Below are positions 35,754 to 44,625 of a stretch of 64,000 nt of DNA, one piece after another (positions within the stretch are counted from its first letter, which is position 1; every line of letters begins with the position of its first letter). This DNA comes from Butyrivibrio sp. (GTDB lineage: Bacteria > Bacillota > Clostridia > Lachnospirales > Lachnospiraceae): assembly GCA_015056655.1 (NCBI GenBank), contig SVFV01000011.1:32596-96595 (forward strand). Reading direction: 5' to 3'. Position numbers and translations under genes: made by a program. The notes under the pieces are model-generated. The model did no database searches. It was not told where the DNA came from and worked only from the letters and a program-made list of their open reading frames with translations.

Positions 35754-37256
35754 TTAAATGTTTGTTGCTTCCTTTATAGGAAGAGCCTTCTGAACTTCAT
35801 TACTTCTTACTTCAATTCTGGGACCGCCCTTACCGCGAATGTAATCGCCTGTAATTGTGACGCGTCCTATATTTTCATCCTTCGGAATCTCATACATGAT
35901 ATCCAGCATGAATTCTTCTATAATCGCACGCAGCGCTCTTGCACCAGTGTCTTTTTCCATAGCCTTTTCAGCGATGGCCATAAGAGCATCATCATCAAAT
36001 TCAAGGTCTACTTCATCAAGAGCAAGGAGCTTCTTGTACTGCTTTAGGATGGCATTCTTGGGCTCTTTTAAAATCTGAATGAGCATTTCCTTTGACAGAC
36101 CTTTAAGTGTGCAGATGATGGGAAGTCGTCCGAGGAATTCAGGAATCATACCAAATTTCTTAAGGTCATCAACTGTAACCTTGGTAATAAGGTCGGGATC
36201 CTTGTCCCATTTATCCTTAAGGTCAGCATCGAAACCGATTGATGTCTGCTTATTCAGGCGCTGCTTGATGATTTCATCGAGATCTGGGAAAGCACCACCA
36301 CAGATAAACAAAATGTTTCTGGTGTTAACAGTTGCCATGGGAACCATAGCATTTTTGCTGCTTGCACCAACAGGAACCTCAACGTCAGCACCTTCAAGGA
36401 GCTTGAGCATTCCCTGCTGAACAGATTCGCCACTTACATCTCTTGAAGTGGTGTTCTTTTTCTTTGCAATCTTATCTATCTCATCGATAAAGATAATTCC
36501 CTGCTGAGCTTTCTCAATATCATTTCCGGCAGCAGCAAGAAGCTTACTAACTACGCTTTCGATATCATCACCGATGTAGCCTGCCTCAGTAAGGGATGTT
36601 GCATCAGCGATTGCAAGCGGTACATCAAGAAGGCGGGCAAGTGTCTTTACAAGATAGGTCTTTCCACTACCTGTAGGTCCAATCATGAGAATGTTTGACT
36701 TCTCAATTTCGATGTCATCCATTGTGCCTGTGGAAACACGCTTGTAGTGGTTGTAAACAGCAACGGAAATGATCTTCTTTGCCATCTCCTGACCGATTAC
36801 ATAGTCATCAAGCTTTGCCTTGATTTTGTGAGGAGCAGGGATGTTCTCGATATTGAATTCGGGCTTTACCTTAGGCTCTTCCTTTTTCTTTTTAATTCTC
36901 TGGGAATTGGGAATTCCGCCAGAGTTCTGGAAGTCGGAAAAATCCATAAAGGTGATGTTTGGCATTCCGCTGTTTTTATTAAGTTCATTCATCAAGGTCG
37001 GGTTATTGAGCAGATTCTGGTAGTCAAACTGGCTGACTGTATCCATTGTCTTGTGCATGCAATCGTCGCATACGCAGATACCGTTTGGAAGATGGAACAT
37101 CTTGCCAGCCTTGCTCTCAGGGCGTCGGCACATGAAGCAGACATCCTCGTACTCGCTGTCCTTGTTTTCTGTATTATCTGAAGTATTTTCCGGAGTGTTT
37201 TCAGAAGGATCCTTCACCTCTCGGAAATCATCATTGTTATCAAAATTGTCGCTCAT
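35754..37256 (-). CDS. clpX: ClpX ATP-dependent protease ATPase subunit, extended form
   Basis: A 500-residue AAA+ unfoldase that feeds proteins to ClpP. The zinc finger has Cys40, Cys43, Cys63 and Cys66 (VCFMC ... CDDC). Walker A is MIGPTGSGKTYLVKTLA, Walker B IIFIDEIDKIAKK, then the pore and sensor regions (SGESVQQGMLKLLEG) and ClpP-contact part. The protein is about 80 residues longer than usual: a 38-residue Asn/Asp/Glu-rich N-terminus before the zinc finger, and a longer linker with KKKKEEPKVKPE between the zinc domain and AAA+ core. It is encoded without clpP or tig. Ribosome site GGAGAA on the minus strand. Confidence 0.95.
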   Translation of the reverse strand: MSDNFDNNDDFREVKDPSENTPENTSDNTENKDSEYEDVCFMCRRPESKAGKMFHLPNGICVCDDCMHKTMDTVSQFDYQNLLNNPTLMNELNKNSGMPNITFMDFSDFQNSGGIPNSQRIKKKKEEPKVKPEFNIENIPAPHKIKAKLDDYVIGQEMAKKIISVAVYNHYKRVSTGTMDDIEIEKSNILMIGPTGSGKTYLVKTLARLLDVPLAIADATSLTEAGYIGDDIESVVSKLLAAAGNDIEKAQQGIIFIDEIDKIAKKKNTTSRDVSGESVQQGMLKLLEGADVEVPVGASSKNAMVPMATVNTRNILFICGGAFPDLDEIIKQRLNKQTSIGFDADLKDKWDKDPDLITKVTVDDLKKFGMIPEFLGRLPIICTLKGLSKEMLIQILKEPKNAILKQYKKLLALDEVDLEFDDDALMAIAEKAMEKDTGARALRAIIEEFMLDIMYEIPKDENIGRVTITGDYIRGKGGPRIEVRSNEVQKALPIKEATNI

Positions 37257-37408
37257 AGTAATTCTCCATTTTATGTATATGTTAAGCCACTTTAGATTAT
37301 ATGCACCTTGCGCTGTGCTAGCAAGTAAAGAAACTATAAACTGCTGCTAATTTTTGTAAAATTTAATTTTTGTGCTATCCTATATTGTATAGAGAGAAGG
37401 TATTAGAA

Positions 37409-38755
37409 ATGGAAAAGGTAAAAACTAGAACGAAGGACATGACCCAGGGGTCCATCATTAAGCAGATTATCATGTTTTCTCTGCCATTGATGTTCGGTAA
37501 TGTCTTTCAAATGCTGTACAACACTGTTGATTCAATAGTTGTTGGTAATTTTGTTGGGAAAGAGGCGCTGGCAGCAGTCGGATCAACGACAATGATCGTA
37601 AACATGCTTGTTTTCTTCTTTAACGGATTCTCCGTTGGCGCAGGCGTTGTTATTTCCAGATTTTTCGGAGCAAAGGAAAATGACAGACTACATAAGGCGA
37701 TTGAAACTACAATGACAACCACCTTTATTTTTTGTGTTATTTTCACGATTGTGGGAATCCTTGGAGTAAAGCCAATGCTGAGGTTTATGGCTACTCCTGA
37801 TGATGTTTTTGATGATGCCACAATCTATCTCACGGTGTATTTTACAGGCTTTGCAGGACTTCTTATATACAACATGGGTAGTGGAATCCTAAGAGCTGTT
37901 GGAGATACCACGAGACCTCTGATGTTCCTTATTTTCACAAGTATTATGAACATCATACTGGACCTTTTGTTTGTCCTTGCGTTTAAGCTGGGAATCGCCG
38001 GTGTAGCCTACGCGACAATTTTCTCCCAGATGGTATCAGCAATCCTGATACTGATTCTGCTTACAAAATCCGAGGATGTTTACCAGTTCGTCTGGAAAGA
38101 CATGGGACTAGATACTGGAATCCTGAGGCAGATTTTCATGGTTGGACTTCCCACAGGAATTCAGTCAGTCATAACTGCATTCTCCAATGTTTTCGTCCAG
38201 TCCTATGTCAATCATTTCGGATCCAGCGCAATGGCGGGATGGAGCAGCTACAACAAGCTTGATACATTTATAATGCTTCCAATGTCCAGTATGGCTATGG
38301 CTGCTACAACCTTCGTAAGCCAGAATATCGGAGCAGGTAAAACCGACAGAGCAAACAAGGGAACAAGGATAACAGTGACCATGGCAACAATTGTTACTGC
38401 TATAATAGCTGCATTTTTATATGTGTTCGCAGCTCCTGCCATCAGGCTTTTCTCCCAGGATCAGTCAGTTATCGATTACGGCGCACTGTTTATACACGCC
38501 AACGTATTTTTCCTGATCGCAAACTGCATAAACCACACTTTAGCTGGTGGACTTCGCGGAAGAGGCGACTCAAGAGGTCCCATGGTCATCATGATCATAA
38601 GCTTTGTGGTGATCAGGCAGATTTATCTTTTTATAGTGACAAGATTTGTGGCTAACACGCCACTCCTTGTGGGATTTGGTTACCCTGTGGGCTGGGTTTC
38701 CTGCTGCATCATTGAGCTTACATACTACAGGATAAAGTGGGCAGGCAAACGTTGA
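37409..38755 (+). CDS. MATE-family multidrug/metabolite efflux transporter
   Basis: About 448 residues with 12 predicted spans in two homologous halves. The opening TQGSIIKQIIMFSLPLMFGN and MLYNTVDSIVVGNFVGKEALAAVGST are MATE hallmarks, echoed in the second half by LPTGIQSVITAFSNVFVQSY. Such antiporters export cationic drugs or metabolites using sodium or protons. The frame extends upstream to 37370 from a TTG, but ATG 37409 with GAGAAGG is the natural start. Divergent from clpX, 152 bp between starts. The last repeat (around residue 370 onward) has an unusually charged loop RGRGDSRGP. Confidence 0.88.
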   Translation: MEKVKTRTKDMTQGSIIKQIIMFSLPLMFGNVFQMLYNTVDSIVVGNFVGKEALAAVGSTTMIVNMLVFFFNGFSVGAGVVISRFFGAKENDRLHKAIETTMTTTFIFCVIFTIVGILGVKPMLRFMATPDDVFDDATIYLTVYFTGFAGLLIYNMGSGILRAVGDTTRPLMFLIFTSIMNIILDLLFVLAFKLGIAGVAYATIFSQMVSAILILILLTKSEDVYQFVWKDMGLDTGILRQIFMVGLPTGIQSVITAFSNVFVQSYVNHFGSSAMAGWSSYNKLDTFIMLPMSSMAMAATTFVSQNIGAGKTDRANKGTRITVTMATIVTAIIAAFLYVFAAPAIRLFSQDQSVIDYGALFIHANVFFLIANCINHTLAGGLRGRGDSRGPMVIMIISFVVIRQIYLFIVTRFVANTPLLVGFGYPVGWVSCCIIELTYYRIKWAGKR

Positions 38756-38814
38756 AAAAGGCGCTTTTGGTATAGTAAAATAAGTTCCAACATATGTTTT
38801 TAGGAGATTTTTAA

Positions 38815-41193
38815 ATGGATATTTCACAGAAAATCACAGAGGAATTAAACGTACAAAAATGGCAGGTAGAAGCTGCAGTCAAGCTTATCGACGAAGGCAA
38901 TACCATTCCTTTTATTTCCAGATATCGTAAAGAGGTGACTGGATCATTAAATGATGAACAGCTCCGTACACTTGGCGAGAGACTTACATATTTAAGAGGA
39001 CTTGAGGAAAAGAAAGAGCAGGTTCTTTCCAGCATTGAGGAACAGGGCAAGCTCACAGACGAGCTCAAGGCAAAGATCATAGCTGCTGAGACAATGGTAG
39101 CAGTTGAGGACCTTTACAGACCTTACCGTCCCAAGAGAAAAACAAGAGCATCTGTCGCTAAAGAGAAGGGCCTTGATGGACTTGCAGATATCATCCGTGC
39201 TCAGGAGACAACAAAGTCTCTTGAAGAGGAAGCCGCTGTATTTATAAATGAAGAAAAAGAAGTTAAGACAGCCCAGGAAGCAATCCAGGGTGCCATGGAT
39301 ATTCTTGCAGAAGAGATTTCAGATAACGCTGATTTCCGTACATATATAAGAGAAGAGACCTGGAACAACGGAACAGTAGCATCTACTGCAAAGGATGAAA
39401 AGGCAGAGAGCGTCTACGAGATGTACTATAGCTTCGAGGAGCCTGTAAACAAGATTCTTGGACACAGAGTTCTGGCTCTTAACAGAGGTGAAGCTGAGAA
39501 GTTCCTTACAGTTAAGATCACAGCTCCCGTTGAGCAGATTCTCAGATACCTTGTTAAAAAGAATGTGGTTAAGGAAAATCCCATTACAACACCAGTTATC
39601 GAGGACATTTGCAAGGATGCCTATGATCGTCTCATAGCTCCTGCAATTGAGAGAGATATCAGAAACGAACTCACAGAGAAGGCTGAAGACAGCGCTATTG
39701 GCGTATTTGGAAAGAACCTGGAGCAGCTTCTTATGCAGCCTCCAATTGCTGGAAAAACAGTACTTGGATGGGATCCCGCTTTCCGTACGGGGTGTAAGCT
39801 TGCTATTGTTGATCCCACAGGAAAAGTCCTTGATACAAAGGTTATTTATCCCACAGCTCCTCAGAACAAGGTTGAGGAAGCAAAGATTGAGCTTAAAAAG
39901 CTTATTAAGAAGTACAACATAGACCTTATTTCAGTTGGTAACGGTACTGCTTCAAGAGAATCTGAGCAGGTAATCGTTGAGCTTATAAAAGAGCTTGATC
40001 GCCCTGTACAGTATGTAATCGTAAATGAGGCTGGAGCTTCAGTTTATTCAGCAAGTAAGCTGGCAACAGAGGAGTTCCCTCAGTTTGACGTAGGACAAAG
40101 AAGTGCAGCTTCAATCGCAAGAAGACTTCAGGATCCGCTTGCAGAGCTTGTTAAGATTGATCCTCAGAGCATCGGAGTTGGCCAGTATCAGCACGATATG
40201 AACCAGAAGAAGCTCGGAGATGCACTCTCAGGAGTAGTTGAGGACTGCGTAAACAAGGTTGGCGTTGACCTTAACACTGCATCAGCTCCTCTTCTTACAT
40301 ATATTTCAGGTATCAGCAAGGTTATCGCAAAGAATATCGTTGAGTACCGCGAAGCAAATGGTAAGTTTGAGAGCAGAAGCCAGCTCCTTAAGGTTCCGAA
40401 GCTCGGACCTAAGGCATTCGAGCAGTGCGCTGGTTTCCTTAGAATCCATGATGGAAAGAACGCTCTCGATGACACAAGTGTGCATCCTGAATCATACGAG
40501 GCTGCTGAGAAGCTCATGGATAAGCTTGGCATAACCATGGATGATGTAAGAGAAGCACAGAAAAAGGCAGCACAGGTTCAGGCATCTGCAAAGAAGGCTG
40601 AGCAGGCTGGCGACAAGAATCGCAACAAGAACCAGAAAAAAGAAAAGAAGATTGTAATCAAGAATACAAATACAGCTATGGGTGCAGCCCTGGCAGCAGC
40701 TCTTGGCGGAAGCTTCACAGCAGATGCTTCTGAGGTTGATACAGCAAAGACTTCAAATAAGGCAGCAGATTCAGCAAAGGCACCTGTAACAGCAGGAAGC
40801 CTTCAGAAGAGAGTTGGAGATAAGAAAAAGCTCGCTGATGAGCTTGGAGTTGGTGAGATCACTCTTACAGATATCCTCTCTGAGCTTGAGAAGCCTTCAA
40901 GAGATCCCAGAGAGAGCATGCCCGCTCCTATCCTTAGAAGCGATGTCATGGATATGAAGGACTTAAAGCCTGGAATGGTACTTAAGGGAACAGTCAGAAA
41001 TATCGTTGACTTTGGTGCGTTTGTAGATATAGGAGTTCACCAGGACGGCCTTGTACATATCTCACAGATCACAGATCGCTTCATCAAGCATCCTCTTGAT
41101 GCTGTAAGTGTTGGTGATATTGTAGATGTTCAGGTTCTTGAAGTTGATATCAAGAAGCAGAGAATTGGTCTTACAATGAAGATAAAGAAGTAA
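38815..41193 (+). CDS. tex: Tex-family S1 RNA-binding protein with an inserted linker
   Basis: A 792-residue nucleic-acid-binding protein linked to transcription. Tex N-domain (VQKWQVEAAVKLIDEGNTIP-like opening), EDLYRPYRPKRKTRASVAKE, RuvC-like domain (LGWDPAFRTGCKLAIVD), VGQYQHDMNQKKL, helix-hairpin-helix (GVDLNTASAPLLTYISGIS), LTDILSELEKPSRDPRE and a C-terminal S1 domain (GTVRNIVDFGAFVDIGVHQD). About 80 extra residues (583-662), Lys/Gln/Asn then Ala/Ser/Thr rich, sit between the HhH and the conserved LADELGVGEITL part. Ribosome site AGGAG. Confidence 0.93.
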   Translation: MDISQKITEELNVQKWQVEAAVKLIDEGNTIPFISRYRKEVTGSLNDEQLRTLGERLTYLRGLEEKKEQVLSSIEEQGKLTDELKAKIIAAETMVAVEDLYRPYRPKRKTRASVAKEKGLDGLADIIRAQETTKSLEEEAAVFINEEKEVKTAQEAIQGAMDILAEEISDNADFRTYIREETWNNGTVASTAKDEKAESVYEMYYSFEEPVNKILGHRVLALNRGEAEKFLTVKITAPVEQILRYLVKKNVVKENPITTPVIEDICKDAYDRLIAPAIERDIRNELTEKAEDSAIGVFGKNLEQLLMQPPIAGKTVLGWDPAFRTGCKLAIVDPTGKVLDTKVIYPTAPQNKVEEAKIELKKLIKKYNIDLISVGNGTASRESEQVIVELIKELDRPVQYVIVNEAGASVYSASKLATEEFPQFDVGQRSAASIARRLQDPLAELVKIDPQSIGVGQYQHDMNQKKLGDALSGVVEDCVNKVGVDLNTASAPLLTYISGISKVIAKNIVEYREANGKFESRSQLLKVPKLGPKAFEQCAGFLRIHDGKNALDDTSVHPESYEAAEKLMDKLGITMDDVREAQKKAAQVQASAKKAEQAGDKNRNKNQKKEKKIVIKNTNTAMGAALAAALGGSFTADASEVDTAKTSNKAADSAKAPVTAGSLQKRVGDKKKLADELGVGEITLTDILSELEKPSRDPRESMPAPILRSDVMDMKDLKPGMVLKGTVRNIVDFGAFVDIGVHQDGLVHISQITDRFIKHPLDAVSVGDIVDVQVLEVDIKKQRIGLTMKIKK

Positions 41194-41325
41194 AACTGCG
41201 AAAAAATACAGAGCAATGTGAATATATTTTTCACAGTTGATAAAAATTCTTTATTTTGACTATTGCCAGAATAAAATAGATATAGTATTCTTTATCGAGA
41301 TATGAAAATTCCATATTGTAGATTT

Positions 41326-41510
41326 CTCTTATTCAGAGTGGTGGAGATACATAGGATCTGTGAAGCCACGGCAACCCCGTATGACGGAAGGTGCCAACCT
41401 GAGCGTAGTGAGTAATTTGTCACAGGTAGTTTTACCTGGACGTGCGAGCAATAAGAGGATTTGATTATCTGTTATCAGGTCCGCTTGGCTTCGCAGCTAA
41501 GCGGATTTAA
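41326..41510 (+). promoter_or_regulatory. SAM-I (S-box) riboswitch before metK
   Basis: P1 is CTCTTATT (41326-41333) with AATAAGAG (41450-41457). Core S-box elements are present: AGAGTGGTGGAGATAC, TGTGAAGCCACGGCAACC, GGAAGGTGCCAACC and a P4 arm before P1 closes. Downstream, TCCGCTTGGCT (41480-41490) and AGCTAAGCGGA (41495-41505) make an 11-bp hairpin followed by TTTAATTA, probably the SAM-dependent terminator though its T run is poor. High S-adenosylmethionine should lower metK expression. A possible promoter is TTGCCA (41263) with TATTCT (41286). Confidence 0.93.
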
Positions 41511-41571
41511 TTATGTGTAGAAATATCTTCTACATTTTTCAGAGCGCAGAATGCGCAGAAAGGATTTATAA

Positions 41572-42768
41572 ATGAGCGAAAAGTTTATTTTCACTTCTGA
41601 GTCAGTTACTGAGGGACATCCCGACAAAATTTGTGATAACATCTCTGATGCTATCCTTGATGCTTGTCTTGCACAGGATCCCATGAGCCGTGTTGCTTGT
41701 GAGACAACAGCTTGCACAGGTTTCGTACTTATTACAGGTGAAATCACAACAAAGGCTGTTGTTGATTATGCAAAGATCGCAAGAGAAACAGTTGTAGAGA
41801 TCGGTTATGACAACTCAGCTAAGGGCTTTGATGGTAACACATGTGCAGTTATGGTTGCTCTTGATCAGCAGTCAGCTGACATCGCTATGGGTGTTGATAA
41901 GGCTATCGAGGCTAGAGAGAACAAGATGACAGACGAGGAGATCGAGGCAATCGGTGCTGGTGACCAGGGTATGATGTTTGGTTACGCAACAAACGAGACA
42001 GAAGAGCTTATGCCTTATGCAATCTCTCTTGCACACAAGCTTACAAAGAAGCTTACAGAGGTTCGTAAGAACGGAACTCTTGAGTACCTCAGAGCAGATG
42101 GTAAGAGCCAGGTTTCTGTTGAGTATGATGAGAATGGCAAGCCTGTTAGACTTGAGGCTATCGTTGTTTCTACTCAGCATGATGAGAAGGTTACTCAGGA
42201 GCAGATCCACGCAGATATCAGAAAGTACGTTATCGATCCTGTTGTTGATGCAGCTATGGTTGATGACAATACAAAGATCTACATCAATCCTACAGGTCGT
42301 TTCGTAATCGGTGGACCTCAGGGTGATGCTGGTCTTACAGGACGTAAGATCATCGTTGACACATACGGTGGAGCAGCTCGTCACGGCGGCGGTGCTTTCT
42401 CTGGTAAGGACTGCACAAAGGTTGACCGTTCAGGTGCTTACGCAGCTCGTTACGTTGCAAAGAACATCGTTGCAGCTGGTCTTGCTGATAAGTGCGAGGT
42501 TCAGCTTTCATACGCTATCGGTGTTGCACAGCCTACATCTGTACTTGTTGATACATTCGGCACAGGTAAGGTTTCAAACGAGGCTCTTGTAAAGGCAGTT
42601 CGTGAGTTATTCGACCTTCGTCCTGCTGGAATCATCAAGATGCTCGACCTTCGTCGTCCTATCTACAAGCAGACAGCAGCTTATGGTCACTTCGGCCGTA
42701 ACGACCTTGATCTTCCTTGGGAGAAGACAGACAAGGCTGATGAGCTTAAGAAGATCCTTAATGCATAA
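41572..42768 (+). CDS. metK: S-adenosylmethionine synthetase
   Basis: A 398-residue enzyme making S-adenosylmethionine from methionine and [23 protein letters not shown] at the start, [12 protein letters not shown] (methionine loop region), [20 protein letters not shown] and [19 protein letters not shown] are all intact. Codon use is extremely biased, fitting high expression. Controlled by the SAM riboswitch upstream; single gene with its own terminator. Confidence 0.97.
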   Translation: MSEKFIFTSESVTEGHPDKICDNISDAILDACLAQDPMSRVACETTACTGFVLITGEITTKAVVDYAKIARETVVEIGYDNSAKGFDGNTCAVMVALDQQSADIAMGVDKAIEARENKMTDEEIEAIGAGDQGMMFGYATNETEELMPYAISLAHKLTKKLTEVRKNGTLEYLRADGKSQVSVEYDENGKPVRLEAIVVSTQHDEKVTQEQIHADIRKYVIDPVVDAAMVDDNTKIYINPTGRFVIGGPQGDAGLTGRKIIVDTYGGAARHGGGAFSGKDCTKVDRSGAYAARYVAKNIVAAGLADKCEVQLSYAIGVAQPTSVLVDTFGTGKVSNEALVKAVRELFDLRPAGIIKMLDLRRPIYKQTAAYGHFGRNDLDLPWEKTDKADELKKILNA

Positions 42769-42788
42769 TTTTTAAAAATATATGTATC

Positions 42789-42825
42789 AGAACCGTCGCA
42801 AAACTAATGCGACGGTTCTTTTTTT
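42789..42825 (+). terminator. Terminator after metK
   Basis: AGAACCGTCGCA (42789-42800) and TGCGACGGTTCT (42808-42819) form a perfect 12-bp stem with a T run of about eight. Confidence 0.95.
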
Positions 42826-42878
42826 CATGTAAAATATGAAGGTGTTAGATAGTATGAAATGAAGATTTAGGAGACAAC

Positions 42879-44615
42879 ATGGATTTACTTAAAAAATTTA
42901 TACCTTATTACAAACCCTATATTGGAGTGTTTTTACTTGATCTTGTAGCAGCGTCGATTCTCTCAGTTATCGACCTGGTTTTTCCGCAGTTATTAAGGGT
43001 TCTCAGGGGAACACTTTTCTTAGAGACACCGGACAAAATCATCTCCGGAGTAATAAAGCTCGCAATACTTCTATTATTAATGTACACAGTCAGATTCCTT
43101 TGTAAGCATTATGTAACCTATCAGGGACACATGATGGGTGCAAGGATGGAGTCAGGAATGAGAAGTGACCTCTTCGAGAAATTCGAGCAGTTTTCTTTTT
43201 CCTACTATGATAAGAACAACACTGGTGAGATGATGAGTAAGCTTGTTTCAGATTTGTTCGATATTTCAGAGCTTGCGCACCATGGCCCGGAGAACATATT
43301 CATTTCAGTAGTTAAACTCATCGGTTCCTTTATAATTCTGATGACAATGAATGTGCCAATGACCTTGATTTTGGCAGTCATTGTGTGCTGTATGGCAGTC
43401 TTTTCCTTCAGACAAAATGGAATCATGAGGAAAACCTTCTTTGATAATAGAAAGAAGATAGCAGGCATAAATTCTTCGCTTCAGGATACTCTTGGAGGAA
43501 TCCGCGTAGTAAAGTCCTTCACAGGTGAGGATATCGAAAAAGAGAAGTTCGACAGAAGTAATGAGGCTTTTCTTGAGTCAAAGAAAGCAAATTATAAGAC
43601 AATGGCCCTGTTCTTTTCAGGAAACAATTTCTTCGACGGCCTGATGTATATTGCAGTTATTTTCTTTGGTGGAATATTCATTGCAAAGGGAACACTGTCT
43701 GTAGAGGATCTGGCGGTATATGCGCTATATATCAATGTTTTCATAGCGCCGGTTCATATCCTTATCGAGTTCACAGAGCAGCTTCAGAAGGGAGCAGCAG
43801 GCTTCCAGAGATTCAGAGATGTAATGGATGTTGTTCCTGAAATCCAGGATGCACCTGATGCAGAAGTACTTACTGATTGTAAGGGAGATGTGGATTACGA
43901 GGATGTATCCTTTTCCTATGATGAGGATGAAGAGAGGGTGCTTAGTCACATAGATCTTCATGTGGACGCCGGGAAAAGAATCGCGATCGTTGGTCCATCA
44001 GGTGGCGGAAAATCGACACTTTGCTCACTTCTTCCAAGATTCTATGATGTTACAAAGGGCGCTGTGAAGGTTGATGGAAAGGATGTCAGAAAGCTCACTC
44101 AGAAATCGCTTCGAGGTGTCATTGGTATTGTACAGCAGGACGTGTATCTTTTTAATGGAACTGTCAGAGAGAACATCGCCTATGGCAAACAGGGTGCGAG
44201 CCTTGATGAAATAATCGATGCTGCGAAGAAGGCAGACCTTCATGATTTCATATCATCTCTTCCTAATGGATATGATACTCTCGTAGGAGAGAGAGGAGCG
44301 AGATTATCCGGAGGTCAGAAACAGAGGATTTCCATAGCAAGAGTATTTCTTAAGAATCCGCCCATACTTATTTTGGATGAGGCGACAAGTGCTCTTGATA
44401 ATGAGTCAGAGAGATATATTCAGCAGAGCCTGGATAAGCTTTCAGATGGAAGAACTACTATTACAATAGCTCACAGGCTTTCTACTATAAGGAATGCTGA
44501 TGAGATAATTGTTCTTGATTCCGATGGAATACAGGAGAAGGGTAACCATAAAGAACTCCTGGCCAAGGATGGAATATACGCGAAGTATTATAAAATGCAG
44601 GTTGGGGAAGCATAA
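42879..44615 (+). CDS. ABC exporter half-transporter (MsbA/LmrA type)
   Basis: A 578-residue protein with six membrane spans (residues 1-310) fused to an ATPase domain. Walker A is IVGPSGGGKST, Q loop GIVQQDVYLFNGTVRENIAY, signature ARLSGGQKQRISIARVFL, Walker B ILILDEATSALD, switch ITIAHRLSTI. It should act as a homodimer exporting lipids, peptides or drugs; the substrate is unknown. Its stop is 10 bp before dnaE, so the two are probably cotranscribed. Confidence 0.9.
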   Translation: MDLLKKFIPYYKPYIGVFLLDLVAASILSVIDLVFPQLLRVLRGTLFLETPDKIISGVIKLAILLLLMYTVRFLCKHYVTYQGHMMGARMESGMRSDLFEKFEQFSFSYYDKNNTGEMMSKLVSDLFDISELAHHGPENIFISVVKLIGSFIILMTMNVPMTLILAVIVCCMAVFSFRQNGIMRKTFFDNRKKIAGINSSLQDTLGGIRVVKSFTGEDIEKEKFDRSNEAFLESKKANYKTMALFFSGNNFFDGLMYIAVIFFGGIFIAKGTLSVEDLAVYALYINVFIAPVHILIEFTEQLQKGAAGFQRFRDVMDVVPEIQDAPDAEVLTDCKGDVDYEDVSFSYDEDEERVLSHIDLHVDAGKRIAIVGPSGGGKSTLCSLLPRFYDVTKGAVKVDGKDVRKLTQKSLRGVIGIVQQDVYLFNGTVRENIAYGKQGASLDEIIDAAKKADLHDFISSLPNGYDTLVGERGARLSGGQKQRISIARVFLKNPPILILDEATSALDNESERYIQQSLDKLSDGRTTITIAHRLSTIRNADEIIVLDSDGIQEKGNHKELLAKDGIYAKYYKMQVGEA

Positions 44616-44625
44616 GGAGTAATAT

